Below, one piece after another: positions 8,343 to 16,184 of a stretch of 23,486 bases of DNA. Source of the DNA: JBDRNO01 sp043811005 (GTDB taxonomy: Bacteria > Bacteroidota > Bacteroidia > NORP154); the NCBI GenBank assembly GCA_043811005.1, contig JBDRNO010000228.1, positions 1 through 23,486 on the forward strand, given 5' to 3'. A model generated the notes under the pieces. That model did no database searches. It was not told the origin of the DNA and worked only from the letters and a program-made list of their open reading frames with translations. A program made the translations under genes and the position numbers. Positions within the stretch are counted from its first letter, which is position 1. Each line of letters starts with the position of its first letter.

Positions 8343-8359
8343 CACGATTTTGAGCAGAA

Positions 8360-9610
8360 ATGAAAAAAAACAGGACCATAGAAATAATGTCACCTGCCGG
8401 TTCTTATGAATCGCTGATGGCTGCTATACAGGGAGGGGCGGATTCTGTTTACTTTGGCGTGGAGCAGCTCAATATGAGGGCAAGGTCTTCTGCTAATTTC
8501 ACTCTGGATGATCTGATTAAAATATCTAAAATTTGTCAGGATAATAATGTAAGAAGTTATATCACCCTCAACACCATTATTTACGACCGGGATATTTCCC
8601 TGGTGAAATCAGTGGTTGATAAAGCAAAAGAAAATAACATTTCAGCTATTATTGCCTCTGATCATGCGGTTTTCAACTATACCAATAAAGTGGGGATGGA
8701 AGTTCATGTTTCCACACAATGCAACATTTCCAATATTGAAGCGGTAAAATTTTATGCGAAGTTTTCAGATGTAATGATACTTGCACGAGAATTAAGTTTG
8801 GAACAAGTTGCAGCCATTATAAAAGCCATAGAAAAGGAACAGATAAAGGGACCATCGGGTGAACTTGTCAGGATTGAAATATTTGCACATGGAGCTCTTT
8901 GCATGAGTATTTCAGGTAAATGTTATTTAAGCCTTCATTCGCATAATGCTTCGGCAAACAGGGGTTCTTGTTTTCAGGATTGCAGGAGGGAATATATAGT
9001 TAAGGATAAAGAAGAAGGACATGAATTGCTGATAGATAATGAATATATCATGTCGCCAAAAGACTTATGTACGATTGGTTTCCTTAATAAAATCATTAAA
9101 ACGGGAGTGGATATTCTAAAGATTGAAGGCAGGGGACGTTCACCGGATTATGTAAAAACAGTTACTCAATGCTACCGTGAGGCGGTTGATTCTTGTTTTA
9201 CCGGCACTTATTCGGCTGGAAAAATAAAAAGATGGGAAAAAACCCTGTCAACGGTTTTCAACCGTGGTTTCTGGGATGGATATTACCTTGGGAAAAAGAT
9301 GGGCGAGTGGACTGAAACTTATGGCTCACAGGCAATAAAACGAAAAATTTACATCGGGAGAGGAATTAAATACTTTGATAAAGTTAAAGTGGGAGAATTT
9401 AAAGTTGAAACAAATTCATTATCCAAAGGTGATCAGGTACTCATAACCGGACCAACAACGGGAGTTATTCAATCTGATGTTAAAGAAATAAGGATAGACG
9501 ACACTGCTGTTGAAAGAGTGATAAAAGGTGATGTTTTCTCAATGCCGGTTCCTGAAAAAGTGAGAGCTTCGGATAAATTGTATAAATTTGTTCCGGCAGT
9601 AAGAACATAA
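8360..9610 (+). CDS. U32-family (collagenase-like) protein, TrhP/RlhA-type
   Basis: This is a 416-aa protein of the peptidase U32 family. It opens with EIMSPAGSYESLMAAIQGGA and DSVYFGVEQLNMRARSSANF. The family signature is present as EIFAHGALCMSISGKCYLS, then NRGSCFQDCRREY, followed by SPKDLCTIGFL and ILKIEGRGRSPDYV. Cys181, Cys188, Cys204 and Cys208 are in the positions where characterised members are proposed to bind an Fe-S cluster. Despite the name, studied relatives are RNA or ubiquinone hydroxylation factors: TrhP (YegQ) makes 5-hydroxyuridine in tRNA and RlhA modifies 23S rRNA. The length is close to TrhP (about 450 aa), so tRNA or rRNA hydroxylation is the best guess. The exact subfamily cannot be set by eye. 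It is the first gene of the plus-strand block. Confidence 0.85.
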   Translation: MKKNRTIEIMSPAGSYESLMAAIQGGADSVYFGVEQLNMRARSSANFTLDDLIKISKICQDNNVRSYITLNTIIYDRDISLVKSVVDKAKENNISAIIASDHAVFNYTNKVGMEVHVSTQCNISNIEAVKFYAKFSDVMILARELSLEQVAAIIKAIEKEQIKGPSGELVRIEIFAHGALCMSISGKCYLSLHSHNASANRGSCFQDCRREYIVKDKEEGHELLIDNEYIMSPKDLCTIGFLNKIIKTGVDILKIEGRGRSPDYVKTVTQCYREAVDSCFTGTYSAGKIKRWEKTLSTVFNRGFWDGYYLGKKMGEWTETYGSQAIKRKIYIGRGIKYFDKVKVGEFKVETNSLSKGDQVLITGPTTGVIQSDVKEIRIDDTAVERVIKGDVFSMPVPEKVRASDKLYKFVPAVRT

Positions 9611-9644
9611 CTTTGTAAATTAAAAAAAGTGATTGAGAGTTTGT

Positions 9645-9662
9645 AAGCAAATGCTTTTTTTT
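9645..9662 (+). terminator. possible intrinsic terminator after the U32-family gene
   Basis: AAGC-AAAT-GCTT is followed at once by a run of T. The stem is only 4-5 bp, so it may be weak or absent in vivo. Confidence 0.3.
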
Positions 9663-9687
9663 AAACATTAGTTAATTCAATATCAAG

Positions 9688-10632
9688 ATGTATATACCAG
9701 ATTTCAACTATCACAAACCCAAAACATTAAAAGAAGCATGCAGTTTGCTTGAGAAGAGTGAAGATGCAGCGCCAATAGCGGGTGGGACCGATATACTCGT
9801 TGAGATAAAGCAGGGTCTCCGGCATCATAATGATATCGTTTCCCTGGCAGATATCAAGGAATTGAAATCAATAGATCAAGATACCGAAAACCTGTACATC
9901 GGTGCAACAGTTACTCATAATGATGTGTCTGGTTATCATGTTGTAAAAGAGTCCTTCCCGGCTATAGCTGAAGCAGCTTTAAAAATCGGCACCGAACAGA
10001 TACGTAATACCGGGACAATAGGAGGGAATTTATGCACCGGGGCTTCTTGCTGTGATATGGGGCCTGTTTTAATTGCTCTTGATGCTAAAGTTGAAATTGT
10101 CAATTCTTCTAAGGTAAGGACTGTCTCTTTAAAAGATTTCTTCATCTTTCACAAAGACACTTCTCTAAAGAAGGGGGAAATCATGACAAGGATCATCGTA
10201 CCACTTCCCAAACCAAACCCTCAGGGTTTTGAAAACCCTGAGGGTTTAACATTTTCTGAGGGTTTAGTTTTAACCGGTACATGTTTCGAGAAATTCGGAT
10301 TAAGGGAAGCTGCTTCAATTTCAGTAGCATCGGTTGCTGTAATGATCAAATTGGATGGTGATACCTGTACCGATGCATGTGTTGTAACAGGTGCGGTTGC
10401 CCCTACTCCAAAGATCAGCAATAAGGCGAACGGGATAATAACAGGCAGGAAGATCTCCGAGCTTTCCCAAGGATCACCAATTCTTAAACAAGCAGGAGAG
10501 GCAGCTGCCGAAGATTCGCTTCCTGTTGATGATATCAGAGGCAGTGCACAATACCGGAGGAACCTGATTAAGATACTTACTCAAAGAGCTGTGATTAAGG
10601 CAATTGAGAGGGCGAAGATTAGTGGGCATTAG
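9688..10632 (+). CDS. FAD-binding subunit of a molybdenum hydroxylase (XdhB/CoxM/HcrB-like)
   Basis: This is a 314-aa flavoprotein subunit that passes electrons from the Fe-S clusters to an acceptor. FAD-binding motifs are IAGGTDILVEIKQG (about residues 30-43) and TGTIGGNLCTGASCCDMGP (about 108-128). The C-terminal CO-dehydrogenase flavoprotein domain includes CTDACVVTGAVAPTP and RGSAQYRRNLIKIL. The TIGGNLC segment with nearby Cys residues is typical of the family. Residues about 176-193 (NPQGFENPEGLTF and following) are not expected in the family and coincide with a 33-bp perfect palindrome, so they appear to be an in-frame insertion between IVPLPKP and the FEKFG segment. The catalytic partner, an FeS-Mo fusion, lies 2.4 kb downstream. 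Confidence 0.88.
   Translation: MYIPDFNYHKPKTLKEACSLLEKSEDAAPIAGGTDILVEIKQGLRHHNDIVSLADIKELKSIDQDTENLYIGATVTHNDVSGYHVVKESFPAIAEAALKIGTEQIRNTGTIGGNLCTGASCCDMGPVLIALDAKVEIVNSSKVRTVSLKDFFIFHKDTSLKKGEIMTRIIVPLPKPNPQGFENPEGLTFSEGLVLTGTCFEKFGLREAASISVASVAVMIKLDGDTCTDACVVTGAVAPTPKISNKANGIITGRKISELSQGSPILKQAGEAAAEDSLPVDDIRGSAQYRRNLIKILTQRAVIKAIERAKISGH
10215..10247. repeat. 33-bp palindrome inserted in the FAD-subunit gene
   Basis: Arms AAACCCTCAGGGTTTT and AAAACCCTGAGGGTTT are perfectly complementary around a single central G at 10231. A further half-copy, CTGAGGGTTTAG, follows at about 10256-10268. The gene frame is kept through the element, which adds about 18 residues in what should be a short loop. 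Confidence 0.8.
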
Positions 10633-10654
10633 ACTTTTGAAAATTCACTATTGA

Positions 10655-10670
10655 TCCGCCAGTTGGCGTA
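10655..10670. repeat. variant of the TCCGCCAGCTGGCGGA palindrome
   Basis: TCCGCCAGTTGGCGTA differs from the 16-bp palindrome at two positions. It is followed by a low-complexity run of GGATTTG/GATTTGT wording (about 10672-10700), like the GGATT run in the pseudogene near 440-465. Confidence 0.5.
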
Positions 10671-10741
10671 TGGGATTTGTTATTTGAGATTTGTGATTTA
10701 TTAAATAATATTCTCTGCCTGAAAAGCGATTTTATATAATT

Positions 10742-12289
10742 ATGTCTTCCACTTCTCAAACAAAAAGCAGTAAGCTAAAAACAGTATCCCTGATAGGTAC
10801 TCCAATTATCTGCCTTCTCATTATACTATTTGCCGATCTGGAACAGGGAAAACCCGAAATAACATATACGTTTGCCATAGCTCTGCTTATGGCGGTATGG
10901 TGGGTCACCGAAGCCCTTCCTTTAGCCGTTACCGCGCTTTTGCCTGTTATTCTTTTTCCTTTATTCGGTATTGTTGATGGAAAAACTGTCTCTGTCGCAT
11001 ATTTCAACCATCTGATCTTTCTTTTTATCGGCGGATTTCTCATGGCATTAGCCATGGAGAAATGGAACCTTCATAAAAGGATTGCTATAAAAATATTGAT
11101 TGCAGTAGGAGTTAGCCCCGGAAGAATATTGTTGGGATTTATGTTTGCTTCCACTTTTCTTTCAATGTGGATTTCAAATACTGCCACAACAATGATGATG
11201 ATACCTATTGTATTATCAATAATTTATAAATTAGAGGAAAGTATTGGTAAGACAGAAGTTAGAAAATATTCGATTGGCTTGCTTTTGGGAATTGCTTACG
11301 CAGCAACAATCGGAGGTATTGCCACGCTGGTAGGGACATTTCCCAATCTGGCTTTTGCAAGAATTTTTTCTATTATGTTTCCTTCTGCACCTGAGATCTC
11401 TTTTACAAGCTGGTTCGCATTTGCTCTGCCTGTAACTGTTTTTATGTTCATATTCGCATGGATATTGATATATTTTATACATAAACCCACAAACCATTGG
11501 CCGGTTTTGAGTCAGGATACTTTCAGAAAAGAATATAAAGAACTTGGAAAAGCGAGTTTTGAGGAAAAAATAGTATTTATCCATTTTATCACCCTGGCAC
11601 TTTTATGGATATTCAGGAATAATATAATAATTGGAGAATTTTTCATTCCTGGCTGGTCCTCTCTGTTTGGAAATCCAAAGTTCATAAACGATGGTACTGT
11701 AGCTATTGCAATATCTGTAATACTATTTGCGATCCCTTCCAGGTCACTGAAAGGAACAACGATAATGGATTGGGAAACAGCCAAACGGCTACCATGGAAC
11801 ATTATTCTTCTTTTCGGTGGCGGTTTTGCTTTAGCCGAAGGATTTGTTGAATCAGGGCTTTCATTATGGTTTGGTGAGCAATTAAAAGGATTATCAGCAG
11901 TTCATCCCTTTCCTGTGATCTTGGTTATTGTTACCATGATGTCTTTTTTAACAGAATTAACCTCAAATACAGCTACTACGCAAATGCTGCTGCCGATATT
12001 TGCCGGCTTATCTGTTATCGGAGAAGTTAACCCATTATTATTTATGATACCAACCACTCTGGCTGCTTCATTAGCTTTTATGCTGCCCGTAGCTACTCCT
12101 CCAAATATTATTGTGTTCGGCACAGACCGTATACGGATCATAGACATGGTTAAAACCGGTTTTTTACTTAATACCGTGGGAATAATAGTTGTGACTTTAA
12201 TCACTTACTTTTGGGGAATATATATTTTTGATATTGATATTAGTGTTTTTCCTGAATGGGGGAGTGTTGCAGGTGTAGTGGGGAAATAA
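10742..12289 (+). CDS. SLC13/DASS family anion:Na+ symporter
   Basis: This is a 515-aa polytopic membrane protein with about 11-12 hydrophobic segments. The two signature loops that bind sodium and substrate are present: SNTATTMMMIP (about 144-154) and SNTATTQMLLP (about 406-416). They are related by the internal duplication typical of the DASS fold. The N-terminal WWVTEALPLAVTALLP and the MLPVATPPNIIVFGT segment also fit. Members carry dicarboxylates, citrate, sulfate or other anions, and the substrate here cannot be set. Because it sits between the FAD and FeS-Mo subunits of a molybdenum hydroxylase, import of that enzyme's substrate or export of its product is plausible. No clear upstream motif or terminator separates it from the FAD gene (109-bp gap). 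Confidence 0.88.
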   Translation: MSSTSQTKSSKLKTVSLIGTPIICLLIILFADLEQGKPEITYTFAIALLMAVWWVTEALPLAVTALLPVILFPLFGIVDGKTVSVAYFNHLIFLFIGGFLMALAMEKWNLHKRIAIKILIAVGVSPGRILLGFMFASTFLSMWISNTATTMMMIPIVLSIIYKLEESIGKTEVRKYSIGLLLGIAYAATIGGIATLVGTFPNLAFARIFSIMFPSAPEISFTSWFAFALPVTVFMFIFAWILIYFIHKPTNHWPVLSQDTFRKEYKELGKASFEEKIVFIHFITLALLWIFRNNIIIGEFFIPGWSSLFGNPKFINDGTVAIAISVILFAIPSRSLKGTTIMDWETAKRLPWNIILLFGGGFALAEGFVESGLSLWFGEQLKGLSAVHPFPVILVIVTMMSFLTELTSNTATTQMLLPIFAGLSVIGEVNPLLFMIPTTLAASLAFMLPVATPPNIIVFGTDRIRIIDMVKTGFLLNTVGIIVVTLITYFWGIYIFDIDISVFPEWGSVAGVVGK

Positions 12290-12328
12290 AATAAGGCATA
12301 AAGAATATTTTTAAAAAGAAAAAAACGT

Positions 12329-12336
12329 TAAATTTG
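12329..12336 (+). promoter_or_regulatory. putative -7 box for the toxin-antitoxin pair
   Basis: TAAATTTG is an exact match to the Bacteroidota -7 consensus TAnnTTTG. It is 103 nt before the antitoxin ATG, so the pair would have a long AT-rich leader. No clear -33 element was found. Confidence 0.4.
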
Positions 12337-12413
12337 CAGAAACATAAGTATATAACTACGTAAATTGATTTTAAAAAGAAATTATCTATAAAATAAAATA
12401 TATTAAACATTGT

Positions 12414-12424
12414 AAATCCGATAC
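12414..12424 (+). promoter_or_regulatory. AAATCCGATAC motif before the antitoxin gene
   Basis: AAATCCGATAC ends 14 nt before the ATG at 12439. It lacks one T relative to the AAATTCCKATAC form and is followed by AATTAATTATTATT. It belongs to the set of motifs found just before unrelated genes in this window. Confidence 0.35.
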
Positions 12425-12438
12425 AATTAATTATTATT

Positions 12439-12687
12439 ATGAGCACAGCAGAAATAAGAACAGATTTATTGAACATCTTTAAGAACACCAGAGATGAACG
12501 CTTTTTAAAGATCGTTCATGCATTAGCTAAAGCATATAGAAAAGATGAAATTGTTGCGTATACAGCAGATGGTATACCTTTAACTAAAGAACAATATATC
12601 AAAGAGATAGAGGAAGCAGAGGCACAGATAGAAAGGGGTGAATACATTACTATGGAGGAATTAGAAAAAGAATCAAAGAAGTGGTAA
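12439..12687 (+). CDS. RelB-like antitoxin of a type II toxin-antitoxin pair
   Basis: This is an 82-aa acidic, helical protein that begins MSTAEIRTDLLNIF and has a long charged C-terminal helix (IKEIEEAEAQIERGEYITM, EELEKESKKW). Such proteins are common directly before ParE/RelE toxins in Bacteroidota: the C-terminal part wraps the toxin and the N-terminal part may bind operator DNA. Its stop overlaps the toxin start as TAATG, so the two are translationally coupled. The function is inferred from this pairing, as the sequence itself has no strong signature. Confidence 0.75.
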   Translation: MSTAEIRTDLLNIFKNTRDERFLKIVHALAKAYRKDEIVAYTADGIPLTKEQYIKEIEEAEAQIERGEYITMEELEKESKKW

Positions 12688-12998
12688 TGAAAACATACCA
12701 GGTAATTATATCAAATAAAGCGAGAGAATCTCTGAAAACAATTGTAGATTATATAAAAGAGGACTCACCTTCAGCAGCAGAAAAGGTAAAGAAAACTTTA
12801 ATTAAAGAAGCTAAAAGTTTAAGTAAATTTCCGGAAAGATATTCAAAAGAAGAACAACTAATTGATAAACCCGGGAATTATCGCTCTTTTGTAAAATGGC
12901 ATTACAAACTAGTTTATAAAGTTGAACAAAAAGAGGTTCAGATACTGAATATTGTTCATACGAGCAGAAAACCTTCTGTAATGAAGAAAATAGTTTAG
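12687..12998 (+). CDS. ParE/RelE-family toxin
   Basis: This is a 103-aa basic protein with the ParE/RelE layout: YQVIISNKARESLKTIVDYI, then a helical hairpin with AAEKVKKTLIKEAKSLSKFP, then YRSFVKWHYKLVYKVE and VQILNIVHTSRKPS. The wording SKFPERY followed by YRSF and HTSRKP is typical of the ParE branch. ParE members act on gyrase and RelE members on mRNA; which applies here is not known. I chose the ATG at 12687, which overlaps the antitoxin stop by one base, over the GTG two codons upstream. The pair sits between the transporter and the FeS-Mo subunit. Confidence 0.85.
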   Translation: MKTYQVIISNKARESLKTIVDYIKEDSPSAAEKVKKTLIKEAKSLSKFPERYSKEEQLIDKPGNYRSFVKWHYKLVYKVEQKEVQILNIVHTSRKPSVMKKIV

Positions 12999-13056
12999 TA
13001 GTCCTACCACTTCATGTCCCTGCACATAATCTTATATGTGAGAAGAAATAACATCA

Positions 13057-13068
13057 AAATTCCTATAC
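13057..13068 (+). promoter_or_regulatory. AAATTCCTATAC motif before the FeS-Mo subunit gene
   Basis: The motif ends 10 nt before ATG 13079 but only 1 nt before an alternative GTG at 13070. In the other copies the gap is 8-15 nt, which favours the ATG as the start. Confidence 0.4.
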
Positions 13069-13078
13069 AGTGAATTAC

Positions 13079-15895
13079 ATGAAACACCTGATCAAAATAA
13101 ACGTAAACGGCAATGATCATGAATTGGCGGTAAGACCGGGGACAACTCTGCTGGACGTGCTTAGAGAAGAGCTTGGTCTTACCGGTACCAAGAAAGGATG
13201 CGAGCTTGGTGACTGCGGAGCCTGCACTGTCATCCTCGATGGCAAAGCAGTAAACTCATGCCTTGTCCTTGCCCTCGAAGCAGATGGTAAAAACGTAACC
13301 ACTATTGAGGACCTTGCCAGTGGAGAAGGGCTTCATCCTATTCAACAGGCATTTGTTGAAAATGGCGCGATCCAGTGCGGATATTGCACTCCGGGAATGA
13401 TCATGCGTATAAAATCTTTCCTTGATGAATACCCTGACCCAACAGAAAAAGAAATAATGCAGGCATTGAGCGGGAATTTATGCCGCTGTACTGGTTATAC
13501 AAAAATATTAGAAGCTGTTGAAACTGCCAAAGCATATCTCAAGGGAAAAAAGCCAAAAGAAATAACGTTCCAGCCCCAAAAATCCGCTATGGATCTGTCG
13601 GTTGTAGGAAAACGGTTGCCGAAAAAAGACGCTCCCGATAAAGCAACCGGCAGGGCTTTGTATACCGATGATATTACCCTTCCTAATATGATCTACGGCA
13701 AGCTTCTGCTCAGCCCGGTGGCTCATGCAAATATCAAATCTATCAATACTGACCGTGCAAAATCCCTGCCCGGGGTAAAGGTTGTGCTAACAGGCGCTGA
13801 CGTGCCGGATATCACTTACGGGACTTCTCCACCACGCTATGATGAGAATATTCTTGCAAAGAACAAGGTTCGGTACGTTGGTGACGTAGTGGCTGCTGTA
13901 GCTGCTATTGATGAAGAAACATGTTATGAGGCAATAAAACTGATTGATGTCGAATACGAGGAACTGCCTGCGGTCTTTGACCCTGAAGAAGCAATGAAAG
14001 ACGGAGCTCCGCGGCTGTTTGACGACAAGTATGAGAATAACATCAACACCCGCGTTGACCACCATTTCGGGGATATAAAAAAGGGTTTTGCAGAAGCTGA
14101 TCATATCAGGGAAGAGCGTTTTACCGGAAACCGTATTTATCAAAACCCTATGGAGCCCCATTGTGCCATAGCCGAGTGGGACCGCCACGGCAGGGTAACT
14201 CTCCATACCTCCACACAAGTTGTTCATTACGTTCATCATCAACTCTCGCTCATTCTCGGCATTCCCTTAGGTGATATAAGGGTTATTATGACCAATTGCG
14301 GTGGTGGTTTCGGGGCAAAAGCCGCTACAAATATTCTTGAGGTATTATCGATCTTCCTGTCTAAGAAGACGGGCTGCCCTGTAAAAATGCGGTTCAACAG
14401 GGAGGAGATGTACCTCTATGGCAGGGGACGTCATAAACAGTATATTGATCTGAAGATAGGCGTTAAAAAGGATGGTACGATCACTGCTGTTCAGCAGAAA
14501 GTAGTTTTGGAAGGTGGCGCTTATTCAAGTTTTGGCATTATAACAACATATTATGCCGGTTCCATGCTTCCCACATTATATAAGTTTTCAAACTACAAAT
14601 ATGACGGTTACCGGGTGAACACCAACCTTCCGCCATGCGGGGCTATGCGGGGACATGGCACACCCCACCCGAGGTTCGCTTTTGAGTCTCTTCTCTCCAT
14701 GATCGCAGATGATATCGGGGTGAACCATATTGATATACGTTTAAAAAATGCAATGGAGCCGGAGTACCGCACATGCAATGACCTCGATATTCACTCCTGC
14801 GAGTTTAAAGCATGCCTTATAAAAGTGCGTGAAAAATCCGGATGGGACAAGAAGAAAGGCAAGCTTCCCATGGGAAGGGGCATAGGGATCGGCTGCGGTG
14901 GTTTTGTGTCTGGTGCGGGATACCCGATATACAGGTCAAAATTTCCTCATTCCAATGCCACGATAAAGGTACAGGAAGACGGCTCAAAGGCAGTGCTGTT
15001 CGTAGGTGATGCCGATATAGGGCAGGGTTCGGATACTGTCCTGGCTCAAGCTGCTGCTGAAGCCATGGGGATTACTTTTGACAGGATCAGCGTAGTTTCT
15101 GCAGACAGTGATCTAACCCCTTTGGGATTTGGCGCCTATTCCAGCCGCGTCACCCTTATGGGAGGTAATGCTTCAAAGATGGCTGGTGAAGAAGTAAAAA
15201 AACAGGTTATTGCCGCTGCTGCAGGAATATTAAACGTGGATGAAAACAAACTGGAAACCAGGGATAATAAGGTTTTCGTAAAAGATTCTCCTGAGAAATC
15301 CATTCCCTGGGAAGAAGCAGCTACATTTTATTTTTCGTCAAAAGGTCCCTTGATCGGAAGAGGTCATTACTCGCCACCCAAGGGACTTGGAGGAACATAT
15401 AAAGGTGCAGCCGTTGGCACTTCACCAGCGTTCTCATTTTCAGCTAGTGTTTGCGAAGTTGAAGTGGATATGGAAACTGGAAAAGTGAAGGTTCTCAATT
15501 TCTGGGATGCCCATGACTGTGGTACGGCTATCAACCCAATGGCAGTTGAGGGGCAGGTAGAAGGAGCGGTGTTGATGGGAATGAGCGAAGTATTGTTTGA
15601 AAATGAAGTATTTGATCAACGGGGGAAATTACTCAATGCCGACCTGCACAATTACATCATAGCCACATCTGCAGATATGCCTGTCATTGATTCAACAATA
15701 GTTGACAGCTTCGAGCCCGAAGGACCATTCGGTGCAAAGGAAGTGGGTGAAGGAGCTACACTTCCCGTTCTCGGAGCTATTGCTAATGCTATAGCTGATG
15801 CTATCGGTGTAAGGATATTTGATCTGCCTATTACGTCAGAAAAAGTGCTTGATGCAATTGCTTCTATAAAAAAAGAACCTAACTTTGTAAATTGA
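13079..15895 (+). CDS. fused [2Fe-2S] and molybdopterin-binding subunit of a molybdenum hydroxylase
   Basis: This 938-aa protein joins the small Fe-S subunit and the large catalytic subunit of the xanthine dehydrogenase / 4-hydroxybenzoyl-CoA reductase family. The plant-ferredoxin-type [2Fe-2S] cluster uses Cys41, 46, 49 and 61 (CELGDCGACTVILDG). The second cluster uses Cys100, 103, 135 and 137 (IQCGYCTPG, GNLCRCTGY). From about residue 160 the Mo-cofactor part begins (VVGKRLPKKDAPDKATGRAL). Its motifs are CGGGFGAKA (about 407), CGAMRGHGTPHPRFAFES (about 520), GDADIGQGSD (about 645) and PFGAKEVGEGATLP (about 884), which holds the likely catalytic glutamate. The CoxL active-site signature of CO dehydrogenase is absent, so CO oxidation is unlikely. 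A purine, aldehyde or aromatic-CoA type substrate is possible. The FAD partner is at 9688-10632. The annotated start is ATG 13079, with GTG 13070 as the alternative. Confidence 0.92.
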   Translation: MKHLIKINVNGNDHELAVRPGTTLLDVLREELGLTGTKKGCELGDCGACTVILDGKAVNSCLVLALEADGKNVTTIEDLASGEGLHPIQQAFVENGAIQCGYCTPGMIMRIKSFLDEYPDPTEKEIMQALSGNLCRCTGYTKILEAVETAKAYLKGKKPKEITFQPQKSAMDLSVVGKRLPKKDAPDKATGRALYTDDITLPNMIYGKLLLSPVAHANIKSINTDRAKSLPGVKVVLTGADVPDITYGTSPPRYDENILAKNKVRYVGDVVAAVAAIDEETCYEAIKLIDVEYEELPAVFDPEEAMKDGAPRLFDDKYENNINTRVDHHFGDIKKGFAEADHIREERFTGNRIYQNPMEPHCAIAEWDRHGRVTLHTSTQVVHYVHHQLSLILGIPLGDIRVIMTNCGGGFGAKAATNILEVLSIFLSKKTGCPVKMRFNREEMYLYGRGRHKQYIDLKIGVKKDGTITAVQQKVVLEGGAYSSFGIITTYYAGSMLPTLYKFSNYKYDGYRVNTNLPPCGAMRGHGTPHPRFAFESLLSMIADDIGVNHIDIRLKNAMEPEYRTCNDLDIHSCEFKACLIKVREKSGWDKKKGKLPMGRGIGIGCGGFVSGAGYPIYRSKFPHSNATIKVQEDGSKAVLFVGDADIGQGSDTVLAQAAAEAMGITFDRISVVSADSDLTPLGFGAYSSRVTLMGGNASKMAGEEVKKQVIAAAAGILNVDENKLETRDNKVFVKDSPEKSIPWEEAATFYFSSKGPLIGRGHYSPPKGLGGTYKGAAVGTSPAFSFSASVCEVEVDMETGKVKVLNFWDAHDCGTAINPMAVEGQVEGAVLMGMSEVLFENEVFDQRGKLLNADLHNYIIATSADMPVIDSTIVDSFEPEGPFGAKEVGEGATLPVLGAIANAIADAIGVRIFDLPITSEKVLDAIASIKKEPNFVN

Positions 15896-15905
15896 TTAAT
15901 AAAAA

Positions 15906-16149
15906 TGCCACGAAAGCACGAAAACACTAAATCTCACAAAAATGTTATAATAAATTTAGGTCAAGAAATAAAAAGGTTTGTAAAATAATTTACTCATAAA
16001 ATAATTTATTTTTAAAGGTATTCGTGAACCCGCATTTTGTTTTAATAGATATGATAAATTCAATTATATTACATTATTTTATCATCATTTGTTCGCCAGC
16101 TGGCGGATGCGGGTTTCGTGGAATTTTGCACTTTGGTGTTTTAGTGGCA
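15906..16149. repeat. 244-bp inverted-repeat element with GCCAC termini
   Basis: The left end, TGCCACGAAAGCACGAAAAC, is imperfectly mirrored by the right end, which ends TTTTAGTGGCA. An inner pair, AACCCGCAT (16027-16035) and ATGCGGGTT (16107-16115), is perfect. CGCCAGCTGGCG (16094-16105) sits inside. There is no transposase. It is a miniature element or repeat, and it fills the gap between the FeS-Mo gene and the VIT-like gene. Confidence 0.6.
16094..16105. repeat. nested CGCCAGCTGGCG palindrome
   Basis: This 12-bp perfect palindrome is the core of the 16-bp TCCGCCAGCTGGCGGA repeat. It lies within the larger GCCAC-ended inverted-repeat element. Confidence 0.65.
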
Positions 16150-16157
16150 AATTATTG

Positions 16158-16169
16158 AAATTCCTATAC
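16158..16169 (+). promoter_or_regulatory. AAATTCCTATAC motif before the VIT-like gene
   Basis: The motif ends 15 nt before the ATG at 16185. It directly follows the right end of the GCCAC-ended element, as does the copy before grpE. Confidence 0.4.
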
Positions 16170-16184
16170 AATTTAAATACAAAC

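Larger units (their letters stand above)
8009..8359. other. 351-bp intergenic region with palindromic repeats
   Basis: This region separates the divergent collagen-like gene and U32-family gene. It holds two palindromic patches (8026-8052 and 8196-8260), AT-rich sequence between them, and a TAnnTTTG box near its right end. No coding frame was recognised. Confidence 0.5.

Noticed and set aside
12681..12686. GTG start two codons upstream for the ParE-like toxin
   Set aside because: The ATG at 12687 overlaps the antitoxin stop as TAATG, the usual coupled arrangement.
13070..13078. GTG start for the FeS-Mo fusion
   Set aside because: It lies only 1 nt from the upstream motif, while other copies sit 8-15 nt before ATG. 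The ATG at 13079 fits better, though the GTG cannot be excluded.
16089..16184. Upstream ATG extending the VIT-like protein by 32 residues
   Set aside because: The extension runs through the repeat element and has no resemblance to a protein domain. The ATG at 16185 starts at the family-like sequence and follows the shared motif.
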